A stretch of 64,000 bases of DNA. Origin: Ignavibacteria bacterium. Lineage in GTDB: Bacteria > Bacteroidota > Ignavibacteria > SZUA-365. The DNA is taken from positions 338,650-402,649 of the forward strand of contig JADKJW010000003.1 of NCBI GenBank assembly GCA_016720835.1, read 5' to 3'. The position numbers and the translations under genes were made by a program. The notes below the pieces were generated by a model that saw only the letters and a list, made by a program, of their open reading frames with translations, was not told where the DNA came from and ran no database searches. Of the stretch, positions 43,664-51,570 are shown piece by piece (position 1 is the stretch's first letter; each line of letters opens with the position of its first letter).

Positions 43664-45478
43664 TCAGAGTGGCGCGACGGTCGGGAAACCCCAGTGCGCG
43701 CGTTGTTCCAGCGCCTGGGCGGTGTAGAAGGTCCATCCGTTCAGATAGACGGGCGCGTGCTCGGGCAGCGCGGCGATGTCGCGATAGTGCAGATCGAGCC
43801 ACGCATCCGCGAACGGCGGGCCCTCGTGGGCCGTCGAGACCGGTCCCGCGGCATTGACGACAAGAGTGACGCGCCCATGAGCGAGCGGGCCCCAGCCTTC
43901 GCGCGCGCTCACGGCGTGCACCGGACCCCAGCCGCGTTCGGCGAGCACGGCGGTGACGGCGTCGAGCACGCCGCCTTGTCCGAACACCGCGACGCCGCCC
44001 GGACGCACGCCGCGGGCCTCGATGGCGGTGAGCGACGCGCGCATGCCGTCGCGGTCCGTGTCGGTGAGTATCCATCCGCCGTCCACGAGCGTCAGCGTGT
44101 TTCCGCTCTCGAGTCCCGACGGGCTCGTGACGAAATTCGACTGAATCACCGCGCGCTTGTGCGGCGCGGTGACGCTGAGTCCGTGCACCTCGAGTTTCAG
44201 CAGGAAGTAGAGCGCCGTCTCGAGTTCGTCCGGGGGAACGAAGATCTTCGCGTAGCCGATGCGTCCGCCGTCGAGCGCGAGGCTCAGGTGCCGGTGCCAG
44301 ACGTCGCCGACGCTCTGCGCGACGGGATCGCCGATGACGCCGCAGAATGTTTCGGGCGCGGGTCCGGCCGCGTGCGGAAAGAAGAAGGACAGCGCGGGCG
44401 GCAGCGCGCCCTGCTGTTCGGCGCCGGGCGACGCGTAGTTGAGGTCGTTGAGCGCGCGCAGCCGGAAGGCGCGCATCCATTCCCAGCGACGGCCCTGCGG
44501 CAGGTAGCTCGCGCGTCCGCCCTTGCGCATGTGCACGCGGCACAGCTCGTGTCCGAAGCGCAGTTCGACCCAGGACTTGACGACGGGCGCGTATTTGTAG
44601 CGCAGGAACGGCTTCCATTCCGGGTGGCGCGACAGCAGATGCTCGCCCGCCGCGAGCATGGCGTCGAAATACTCCTGATCGACGTCCTTCGGATGCGCCG
44701 ACACGATGAAGGGGCGGGGCGCGAGTCCGTCGAGCCGGGCCAGCGCGATGAGCGACGCGTCGCAATCGAAGGGCGCGGCCCCGGCGCAGCGCTGGAAGAA
44801 TCCCTCCTCCTCCGTGCGCAGTGAGGCGAGCCAGGGTCCCGCTTCCGCTGACGGCGCGTGCGCGTGGAGATCGCTGCGGATCTCCACGCCCGCGAGCCCG
44901 AACAGCGCGGCGTCGGCGAAGCAGCGCTCCAGCTGGCTCGCGCCGGCCGCGACGATCCACGTCTTCGCGAGGGCGGGACTGCCGATCGCCTCGAGCAGGA
45001 GCCCGACGTGCGCGACGAGCCGCTCCGCGGCCTCGTCCGCATTGCCGCCGCGCTCGAGATGCACGCGGAGATGCGCCGTGTCGCGGTAGCGCGGTTCGCG
45101 CGTCTCCCGCATCCACGCGACTTCCTCCGCGAAGGACATTTCCGGCCGCAGGCGCGCGCGGCTGTCGCGCGCGATTTCCTCCCAGCCTTCGCGGTCGATC
45201 CAGACGACGACGACGCCGGGCGGGACGTCCTGCATCCCTCCGCCCACCGCGATCACGCGCGATTCGCCCGCGTCGAGCAGGTCGCGCAGCGTCTCCCGCT
45301 CCATCGCGCGGAACGCGGCTTCGTCCGCGGCCACGAGCTGCGCGGCGCTGCTGCCGCTCCGCGCCTCGATGACCTCGTCGAGATCGAAGAAGGGCAGGGA
45401 GTGCCGGGCGGCGAGGCGCGCGCCGAGCGTGCTCTTGCCCGCGCCGCGGTGTCCGATGAGAATGATGCTGTGCTTCAT
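43664..45478 (-). CDS. Trifunctional shikimate kinase / 3-dehydroquinate dehydratase-like / shikimate dehydrogenase (AroK-AroD-AroE fusion)
   Basis: The 604-aa protein starts at ATG 45478. Residues 1-170 are shikimate kinase: Walker A GHRGAGKS (9-16), FFDLDEVIEARSG, VIAVGGGMQ. Residues ~175-370 look like a type I dehydroquinate dehydratase, diverged: GVEIRSDLHA, the Schiff-base region FLRYKYAPVV (Lys), VSAHPKDVD (His) and LNYASPGAEQQGALP, which parallels the family's C-terminal block. Residues ~375-604 are shikimate dehydrogenase: GVIGDPVAQSV, LSVTAPHKRAV (catalytic Lys), VFGQGGVLDAVTAVLAERG (nucleotide loop) and LNGWTFYTAQALEQ. Together with AroBA this gives steps 2-6. It is first in the operon, reading away from men. 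Confidence 0.85.
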   Translation of the reverse strand: MKHSIILIGHRGAGKSTLGARLAARHSLPFFDLDEVIEARSGSSAAQLVAADEAAFRAMERETLRDLLDAGESRVIAVGGGMQDVPPGVVVVWIDREGWEEIARDSRARLRPEMSFAEEVAWMRETREPRYRDTAHLRVHLERGGNADEAAERLVAHVGLLLEAIGSPALAKTWIVAAGASQLERCFADAALFGLAGVEIRSDLHAHAPSAEAGPWLASLRTEEEGFFQRCAGAAPFDCDASLIALARLDGLAPRPFIVSAHPKDVDQEYFDAMLAAGEHLLSRHPEWKPFLRYKYAPVVKSWVELRFGHELCRVHMRKGGRASYLPQGRRWEWMRAFRLRALNDLNYASPGAEQQGALPPALSFFFPHAAGPAPETFCGVIGDPVAQSVGDVWHRHLSLALDGGRIGYAKIFVPPDELETALYFLLKLEVHGLSVTAPHKRAVIQSNFVTSPSGLESGNTLTLVDGGWILTDTDRDGMRASLTAIEARGVRPGGVAVFGQGGVLDAVTAVLAERGWGPVHAVSAREGWGPLAHGRVTLVVNAAGPVSTAHEGPPFADAWLDLHYRDIAALPEHAPVYLNGWTFYTAQALEQRAHWGFPTVAPL

Positions 45479-45523
45479 GGCGTTGACGCAGTGGTGATGG
45501 GGGTGCCGCGCGCATGCGCGACA

Positions 45524-45531
45524 CAAAAGTA
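45524..45531 (-). promoter_or_regulatory. -7 box of the aro operon promoter
   Basis: TACTTTTG on the minus strand is an exact TAnnTTTG match. It ends 46 bp before the aroK-D-E start codon, giving a leader of about 38 nt. No good -33 TTG is seen at the expected distance. Confidence 0.45.
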
Positions 45532-45585
45532 TCAAATCCGCGGAGAAATGTCGCCGCATCCCTGCCGCATCTGCTGAAACATTCG

Positions 45586-45593
45586 TAGTTTTG
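45586..45593 (+). promoter_or_regulatory. -7 box of the men operon promoter
   Basis: TAGTTTTG is an exact TAnnTTTG match on the plus strand. The implied transcript start near 45600 favours the menF ATG at 45630 over in-frame codons further upstream. It lies 55 bp from the opposing aro -7 box. Confidence 0.45.
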
Positions 45594-45629
45594 CATGCAA
45601 TGACTCCGCCGATTCACCGCAGCGCAGCA

Positions 45630-46961
45630 ATGGCCGACGACATCCTGAACACCCACGGCTCGGAGCCGCTGATCGTCGAGACTCTCGACGGACTGCCGCG
45701 CGTCTCCCCGCTCACGATCTACACGCGCCTTCTCGACGAGGGCGCGCACCACGCGACGCTCTGGCGTTCGCCCGAAGGCGAGATCTTCGTTGCCGCCGGC
45801 GCAGCCGCCGAGCGGCATGGCGCTGGCGACGGCGCCTCCTGGCGCGAGGTCTTCGGGCGGGAGGCCGCATCGCTGCGCGCGTCAATGGCGACGCGCATGC
45901 AGGGCGCCGCGCCGCCGGTCTTCTTCACGCTGTTCTTCAATCCGGGCCGCGCGGAACACCCCGGATGGGAGGGCTTCTCCCCCCTGTCGCTCGTCGTGCC
46001 CGCGCTGCTCTTTTCGATCCGTCCCGACGGCATGTCCCGCACGGTGACCTGCCGCGCCGAAGAACGCGCGGGGTGGATCGCCCTGGCCGAGCGCCTCGCC
46101 GCGGAGGACATCGCGGTCGACGAGCCGGCCATGGATCCGCTGGCCGCGCGGATGAACTGGAATGAAGCGCCGTTCATCGGCGCGGTGGAACATGCGATCC
46201 GCCTCCTCCACCGGGGCGCCCCGGAGAAACTCGTGCTCGCGCGCGCGCTCGAAATCACCGCCGAACGCGACATCCGCATCCCGCTGCTGCTGCGCGCGCT
46301 GGATCACGCCTACCCCGAGTGCTTCCTCTTCGTGCAGGCCCCTGCGCCCGGCGCCCTCTTCCTGAGCGCGACCCCGGAGCGTCTCGCGCGCGTCCGCGAT
46401 CGCGACATCAGCACCGCGGCGGTAGCCGGCAGCGTGCCGACGGGCCGCACACTCGGCGACGAGCAGAAGAACCGCGCCGACCTGCAGAGCAACGCCAAGT
46501 ACGCGAAGGAGCACTCCGTCGTCGCGCGCATGATCCACGACGTGCTCGAGGAATTGTGCGACGAGGTCGTCACCGGCCACACAGAAGTGCTGATCCTGCG
46601 CAACGTGCAGCACCTCGTGACCCCCTTCACCGGAACGCTCTCGGAAGGCCGCGGCATCGTCGATGCCGTCGCGCGTCTGCATCCGACGCCCGCCGTCTGC
46701 GGTTCCCCGCGCGAGCAGGCGCTGGACATCATCGAACGCTACGAGCAATTCGATCGCGGACAGTACGCCGGGGTCGCCGGCTGGATGGATGCCGACGGCA
46801 ACGGCGACGCGGCGGTCACCATCCGTTCCGCGGTCTTTCACGGCCGCGACGCGCTGCTCTTCGGCGGCGCCGGTCTCGTGGCCGAGAGCGTCGCCCGCGA
46901 CGAGGTGGAGGAGACGCGCGTCAAGCTCCAGGCCATCCTTTCCGCGCTCGCGCAGGCGTGA
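45630..46961 (+). CDS. menF: Isochorismate synthase
   Basis: The 443-aa chorismate-utilising enzyme starts menaquinone synthesis by converting chorismate to isochorismate. The C-terminal catalytic domain has EKLVLARALEITAERD, SATPERLARV, AAVAGSVPTGRT, NAKYAKEHSVVARMI, QHLVTPFTGTL, LHPTPAVCGSPREQAL, YEQFDRGQYAGVAGWMDADG and the final VEETRVKL. The PTPAVCG-P and FDRG-YAG-GW motifs are diagnostic of MenF/EntC. I choose ATG 45630 (MADDILNTHG); in-frame TTG 45591 and ATG 45600 are possible. The last codons overlap the menD start (GTGA). Confidence 0.93.
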   Translation: MADDILNTHGSEPLIVETLDGLPRVSPLTIYTRLLDEGAHHATLWRSPEGEIFVAAGAAAERHGAGDGASWREVFGREAASLRASMATRMQGAAPPVFFTLFFNPGRAEHPGWEGFSPLSLVVPALLFSIRPDGMSRTVTCRAEERAGWIALAERLAAEDIAVDEPAMDPLAARMNWNEAPFIGAVEHAIRLLHRGAPEKLVLARALEITAERDIRIPLLLRALDHAYPECFLFVQAPAPGALFLSATPERLARVRDRDISTAAVAGSVPTGRTLGDEQKNRADLQSNAKYAKEHSVVARMIHDVLEELCDEVVTGHTEVLILRNVQHLVTPFTGTLSEGRGIVDAVARLHPTPAVCGSPREQALDIIERYEQFDRGQYAGVAGWMDADGNGDAAVTIRSAVFHGRDALLFGGAGLVAESVARDEVEETRVKLQAILSALAQA

Positions 46962-49618
46962 CGGTGGACGGCGGCTTCCCGAACCTCAACACGCTCTGGG
47001 CGCGCGTCTTCGTCAACGAACTCGCGCGCTGCGGGCTCCGGCATGCCGTGATCTCGCCGGGATCGCGCTCCACGCCCCTCGTCCTCGCCTTCGCGGCACA
47101 TCCGGACATCACCGATCATTCCGTCCTCGACGAGCGCGCCGCGGGCTTCTTCGCCCTCGGACTCGCGAAGGGCTCCGGTGCGCCCGTCGCCGTGCTCTGC
47201 ACGTCGGGCACCGCCGCGGCGAACCTGCTGCCGGCCGTCTGCGAGGCCTCGCTCGCGCGCGTCCCGCTGCTCGTCCTCACCGCCGACCGTCCCGCGCGGC
47301 TGCGCGATGCGGGCGCGCCGCAGACCATGGACCAGGCGCGGCTCTTCGGGACGCACACGCGCTGCTTCCGCGACATGCCGCAGCCCTCCGCGGATGAACA
47401 CGCGCTGCGCGCGCTCCGTTCGACGGCCTGCGACGCCCTCGCCCACGCCGCGGGAGATGAATCCGGACCCGTGCATCTGAATTTCCCCTTCGACAAGCCT
47501 CTCGAACCGACCGCGGCTCCCGCCGGTCCCGGCGCCGTGCCCCCCGATCTCGAGACGCGCCCGGGCGTCGGTCTCCGCGGACGCGCGGACGGTCGCCCCT
47601 TCGCGGAGCACCTCCGCACGCCCTCGCGCGCCGACGACGCGACCGTGGACCGTCTCGAGCACCTCCTGCGCGCGCACGCGCGCATCCTCCTCGTCGCGGG
47701 ACCCGACGCGGACGGCCGCGACCACCGCGAGGCGGTGCGGCGTCTTTCCCTCGCGGCGGACATCCCCGTCCTGGCGGAGGCAGCCTCGCAACTCCGCTTC
47801 GATCCGGCGCGCGGCGCGCTGACGATCACCGCGGGCGACCTCCTCTTCCGAAGCGCGCGACTCCACGACATCGGAAAACCGGATCTCATTATCCGGCTAG
47901 GCGCCGCACCGACGACCAGGGCGCTGCAAGACTTCATCGCGGAATGCGCGGCGCTGCCGCAGGTGTTCGTCGCCGCATCGCACGCCAGGCTCGACCCCGA
48001 CCATGTGCCGGGGCTGCGCGTGCAGGCGTCGCCGGCGGATCTCTTCGACCGGCTGGCCGCGCGCTTCGTCCCGCGCGTCCGCTCGCGAATCGACGAGGCA
48101 TGGATACGGGCGCTCCTCCGCGCCGACGCGGCCGCGCGAGCCGCTCTCCGCGACGCGCTGTCGACGGATGACGCGCCATTTCCGGGCCACCTCCATCATC
48201 GGTTCGTCGACGCGTTGCCCGCGGGCACGGCGCTGTTCGTATCGAGCAGCATGCCGATACGCGATCTCGAGACCTTCGCCCACGCGGAGAACGCCGATAT
48301 CGACGTGTTCTGCAACCGCGGCGTCAACGGCATCGACGGCGTGCTCTCCACCGCGCTCGGCGTGGCGCGCGCGCGCGGAGGACGCACCGTCGCGCTTGTC
48401 GGTGACATCGCCCTGCTGCACGATCTCGACGGTCTGCTGGCCGCGAGGAACGCCGGTGCGGACCTCACCATCGTCCTGATCAACAACGACGGCGGGGAAA
48501 TCTTCGATCTGCTGCCCGTTCGGGATTTCGAGCCCGCGCACACGAAGCATTTCCTCACGCCGCACGGCATGGACTTCGAGGCGCTGGCCGCGGCATTCAG
48601 CCTCGGCTACCGTCGCGCGTCCTCGCCGCGGCACTTCGAAGCGGAGTTGCGCGCTTCTCTTGAGACGACCGGCGTCAACATCCTCGAAGTGCGCACGGAG
48701 ATCCGCGGCGGCAAGGAATGGCGCGCCGGCATTCTCGGACGGGTCAGCGCCGAGGCGGAGCGCGCGTACACGGAGAGCGCCGCCTCGCCCGTGCCGGCTG
48801 CATCAGCAGGTGTTCTGGCGTTGACGACATTCGCCGGAGGCGATGCGTCCGCGCTTCCCGCGGTGTTCCTTCACGGCTTCACGCGCAGCAGCGCGTCCTG
48901 GCGCCATGTCGCATTGCTGCGGCCGTCCACGCGTCCGCTGCTCGGCATCGATCTGATGGGGCACGGCTCGTCCCCGGTGACGGACGCCGTTTCCGACTAC
49001 ACGCTCGACGCCTCCTCGCGCCTTCTCGCGGAAGCGCTCGACCGGCAGGGAATCGAACGCGCGCATCTCGTCGGCTATTCCATGGGCGGCCGCGCCGCGC
49101 TGCACTTCGCGCTTGCGCATCCGGCGCGTCTCGCATCCCTCACCCTTGTCAGCGCTTCGCCCGGCATCGAGGACGACGCGCTGCGCGAGGCGCGCAGGAC
49201 GGCCGATGCCGCGCGGGCCGCGGACCTCGAGCGCGACGGACTCGAAGCCTTCATCCACGCGTGGATGGCGCAGCCGCTCTTCGCACGGCAGGACGGCGGC
49301 GACGAGCGGCGACGGCGCGAGGCGCGGCGGGACAGGCTCGCGAACAGTGCGCGCGGTCTCGCCAACTCTCTTCGCGGCATGGGTCAGGGGTCGATGGACT
49401 CGCTCTGGGACGCGCTCCCGGACCTGGCCATGCCCGTCCTTCTCGTCGCCGGAGAAAGCGACACCGCCTACGCCGCCATCGCGACGCGCATGGCAGGCGG
49501 CATCTCCGGCGCCGTGCTGCGCGTGCTTCCAGGCATCGGTCATGACGTCCCCGGCGAAACCCCGGCGGAACTTCGCGCCCTGCTCGACACGTTTTGGGAT
49601 TCTCTCACTCACGCCTGA
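46958..49618 (+). CDS. MenD-MenH fusion: SEPHCHC synthase and SHCHC synthase
   Basis: This 886-aa fusion starts at GTG 46958, overlapping the menF stop. Residues 1 to ~600 are the thiamine-diphosphate enzyme MenD: NTLWARVFVNEL, RHAVISPGSRSTPLVLA, catalytic Glu59 in LDERAAGFFALG, CTSGTAAANLLPAVCEA, LTADRPARLRDAGAPQTMDQ, SSSMPIRDLE, NRGVNGIDGVLSTALG and VLINNDGGEIFDLLP. From ~613 to the end is an alpha/beta hydrolase of MenH type: FLHGFTRSSASW, IDLMGHGSS and LVGYSMGGRAAL (Ser708), with Asp835 in GESDTAY and His862 in GIGHDVPGE. It would carry out two successive menaquinone steps. menC and menE are not in the window. Confidence 0.92.
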   Translation: MTVDGGFPNLNTLWARVFVNELARCGLRHAVISPGSRSTPLVLAFAAHPDITDHSVLDERAAGFFALGLAKGSGAPVAVLCTSGTAAANLLPAVCEASLARVPLLVLTADRPARLRDAGAPQTMDQARLFGTHTRCFRDMPQPSADEHALRALRSTACDALAHAAGDESGPVHLNFPFDKPLEPTAAPAGPGAVPPDLETRPGVGLRGRADGRPFAEHLRTPSRADDATVDRLEHLLRAHARILLVAGPDADGRDHREAVRRLSLAADIPVLAEAASQLRFDPARGALTITAGDLLFRSARLHDIGKPDLIIRLGAAPTTRALQDFIAECAALPQVFVAASHARLDPDHVPGLRVQASPADLFDRLAARFVPRVRSRIDEAWIRALLRADAAARAALRDALSTDDAPFPGHLHHRFVDALPAGTALFVSSSMPIRDLETFAHAENADIDVFCNRGVNGIDGVLSTALGVARARGGRTVALVGDIALLHDLDGLLAARNAGADLTIVLINNDGGEIFDLLPVRDFEPAHTKHFLTPHGMDFEALAAAFSLGYRRASSPRHFEAELRASLETTGVNILEVRTEIRGGKEWRAGILGRVSAEAERAYTESAASPVPAASAGVLALTTFAGGDASALPAVFLHGFTRSSASWRHVALLRPSTRPLLGIDLMGHGSSPVTDAVSDYTLDASSRLLAEALDRQGIERAHLVGYSMGGRAALHFALAHPARLASLTLVSASPGIEDDALREARRTADAARAADLERDGLEAFIHAWMAQPLFARQDGGDERRRREARRDRLANSARGLANSLRGMGQGSMDSLWDALPDLAMPVLLVAGESDTAYAAIATRMAGGISGAVLRVLPGIGHDVPGETPAELRALLDTFWDSLTHA

Positions 49619-49636
49619 CAAGGATCGGTCACCGCA

Positions 49637-50482
49637 ATGCAGCCTGTCACCTGGACCACCGTCAAGACCTACCACGACATCACCTGCCGCAGTTCCGGCG
49701 ACGGCATCGTGCGCATCGCCATCAACCGGCCGGAAGTGCGCAACGCCTTCCGTCCCGAGACGCTCGACGAACTGCTCGACGCCTTCCGCATCGCCGCCAA
49801 CGACAGCGCCGTGGGCGTGGTGCTGCTCACCGGCGAGGGACCGTCGAAGGACGGCAAGTACGCGTTCTGCAGCGGCGGGGACCAGCGCATCCGCGGCGAC
49901 GCGGGCTACGTGCCCGCGGCCGGCGGCGTTCCCCGCCTGCACGTGCTCGAACTGCAGCGGCTCATCCGCAGCATGACCAAGCCCGTCATCGCCCTCGTCG
50001 CGGGCTACGCGATCGGCGGCGGCCACGTGCTGCACGTGGTCTGCGACCTGACCATCGCCGCGGACAACGCGATATTCGGACAGACGGGTCCGAAAGTCGG
50101 AAGTTTCGACGGCGGCTTCGGCGCCTCCTACCTCGCGCGGCTCGTTGGCCAGAAGCGCGCCCGGGAAATCTGGTACCTCTGCCGCCAGTACAGCGCGCAG
50201 GAAGCCTTCGACATGGGTCTCGTCAATACCATCGTTCCTGTCGATCGTCTGGAGGATGAAGGCGTCGCCTGGGCGCGCGAGATCCTCGAGAAGTCGCCGC
50301 TGTCCATCCGTCTCCTCAAATCCGCGTTCAACGCGGAGCTCGACGGGCAGGCCGGCATCCAGGAACTCGCCGGCAACGCCACGCTGCTCTACTACATGTC
50401 GGAGGAAGCGCAGGAGGGCCGGAAGGCGTATGTCGAAAAGCGCGCCCCGCGCTTCAGACGATTTCCGTGGCTGCCGTGGTAG
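49637..50482 (+). CDS. menB: 1,4-dihydroxy-2-naphthoyl-CoA synthase
   Basis: The 281-aa crotonase-fold enzyme cyclises o-succinylbenzoyl-CoA. Motifs are IAINRPEVRNAFRPETLDEL, FCSGGDQRIRGDAGYV, VIALVAGYAIGGGHVLHVVCDLTIAAD, FGQTGPKVGSFDGGFGASYL, YSAQEAFDMGLVNTIVP, and the family's C-terminal ending KRAPRFRRFPWLPW. It follows the menD-menH gene by 18 bp in the same operon. The Cys-Ser-Gly-Gly-Asp block and length are normal. Confidence 0.95.
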   Translation: MQPVTWTTVKTYHDITCRSSGDGIVRIAINRPEVRNAFRPETLDELLDAFRIAANDSAVGVVLLTGEGPSKDGKYAFCSGGDQRIRGDAGYVPAAGGVPRLHVLELQRLIRSMTKPVIALVAGYAIGGGHVLHVVCDLTIAADNAIFGQTGPKVGSFDGGFGASYLARLVGQKRAREIWYLCRQYSAQEAFDMGLVNTIVPVDRLEDEGVAWAREILEKSPLSIRLLKSAFNAELDGQAGIQELAGNATLLYYMSEEAQEGRKAYVEKRAPRFRRFPWLPW

Positions 50483-50489
50483 CGGAGAA

Positions 50490-50580
50490 TGGGGAACTCA
50501 GGGGATTGGGAATTGGGGGCGCCGGCGTTCCGGGGCGACGGAGTATTGGAGTGATGGAGTGAAGCGAATCGGATACATCC
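50490..50580. repeat. Dispersed repeat fragment inside the men operon
   Basis: The 117-bp menB-menA gap contains GGAGTATTGGAGTG and GGAGTGAAGCGAATCGGAT words closely related to those at about 25475-25513. It seems to be an inserted intergenic repeat rather than a gene. Confidence 0.5.
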
Positions 50581-50599
50581 ATCGTCACATGCCTCACGC

Positions 50600-51481
50600 A
50601 TGACCCGCGCCCGAGCATGGATTCTCGCCTCGCGGCCGAAGACGCTCCCGGCCTCGGCGGTGCCGGTCATCGTCGGCTCGGCGGTTGCCGCGGCGGAGGG
50701 GGCGTTCGTCCTGCTGCCGGCGCTGGTGGCGCTGCTTTGCGCATTGCTCATCCAGATCAGCACCAACCTCGCGAACGATTACTTCGACTTCTTGAAGGGC
50801 GCCGACACGGACAGGCGCCTCGGACCCGTGCGCGTCACACAGAGCGGTCTCATCCCTCCTGCCACGGTGCGGAACGCGATGCTCGGCGTCATTGCGCTCA
50901 CCTTCGTGCTCGGCTTGTACCTTGTCTCCGTCGCGGGCTGGCCCATCCTTGTCGTCGGCGTGGTGTCGCTCATCTGCGCGGTGGCGTACACCGCCGGCCC
51001 CTGGCCTCTCGCGTATGTCGGACTCGGCGACGTGTTCGTGTTCGTCTTTTTCGGCATCGTCGCGGTGACGGGCACGCATTACGTGCAGGCGCTGCGCTTC
51101 TCCCCCGCGGCACTGATGGCATCGCTGTCGCCCGGCGCGATTTCCACCGCCATCCTCGTCGTGAACAACTACCGTGACATCGACACCGACAGGGACGTCG
51201 GCAAGAAAACGCTCGCCGTGCGCATCGGCAAGGCCGCCACGCGGGTGGAATTCAAGCTGCTGCTCGCCTTCGCCTACCTTGTGCCCGTCGCGCAGGTTGC
51301 CGCGCTGCATGCGAGTCCGTGGCTGCTGCTCCCGCTCGCCACGCTGCCGCTCGCGTTCCCGATCGTGCGTCTCGTCGACACCGCCGAAGGCGCCCCGCTC
51401 AACCGCTGCCTCGCCATGACGGGACGGCTGCTCTTCGCGTTCGGCGCGCTCTCCTCCGCGGGATGGATGCTCGGACGCTGA
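50600..51481 (+). CDS. menA: 1,4-dihydroxy-2-naphthoate polyprenyltransferase
   Basis: The 293-aa inner-membrane UbiA-family enzyme prenylates and decarboxylates DHNA to demethylmenaquinone. Motifs: WILASRPKTLPASAVPVIVG at the start, the first Asp-rich motif QISTNLANDYFDFLKGADTD, AYTAGPWPLAYVGLGDVFVF and the second Asp-rich motif VVNNYRDIDTDRDVGKKTLA. About eight or nine hydrophobic segments are visible. It lies downstream of menB in the same direction, separated by 117 bp with repeat sequence. Confidence 0.94.
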   Translation: MTRARAWILASRPKTLPASAVPVIVGSAVAAAEGAFVLLPALVALLCALLIQISTNLANDYFDFLKGADTDRRLGPVRVTQSGLIPPATVRNAMLGVIALTFVLGLYLVSVAGWPILVVGVVSLICAVAYTAGPWPLAYVGLGDVFVFVFFGIVAVTGTHYVQALRFSPAALMASLSPGAISTAILVVNNYRDIDTDRDVGKKTLAVRIGKAATRVEFKLLLAFAYLVPVAQVAALHASPWLLLPLATLPLAFPIVRLVDTAEGAPLNRCLAMTGRLLFAFGALSSAGWMLGR

Positions 51482-51570
51482 AGTCCGCGCGGCCTTGCGC
51501 AGCTCGGCCGATGCCGCATCGAGCTGAGCCGATGAGGCGCATTGCAGAGTTCAGACCACTCTTCGAATGC

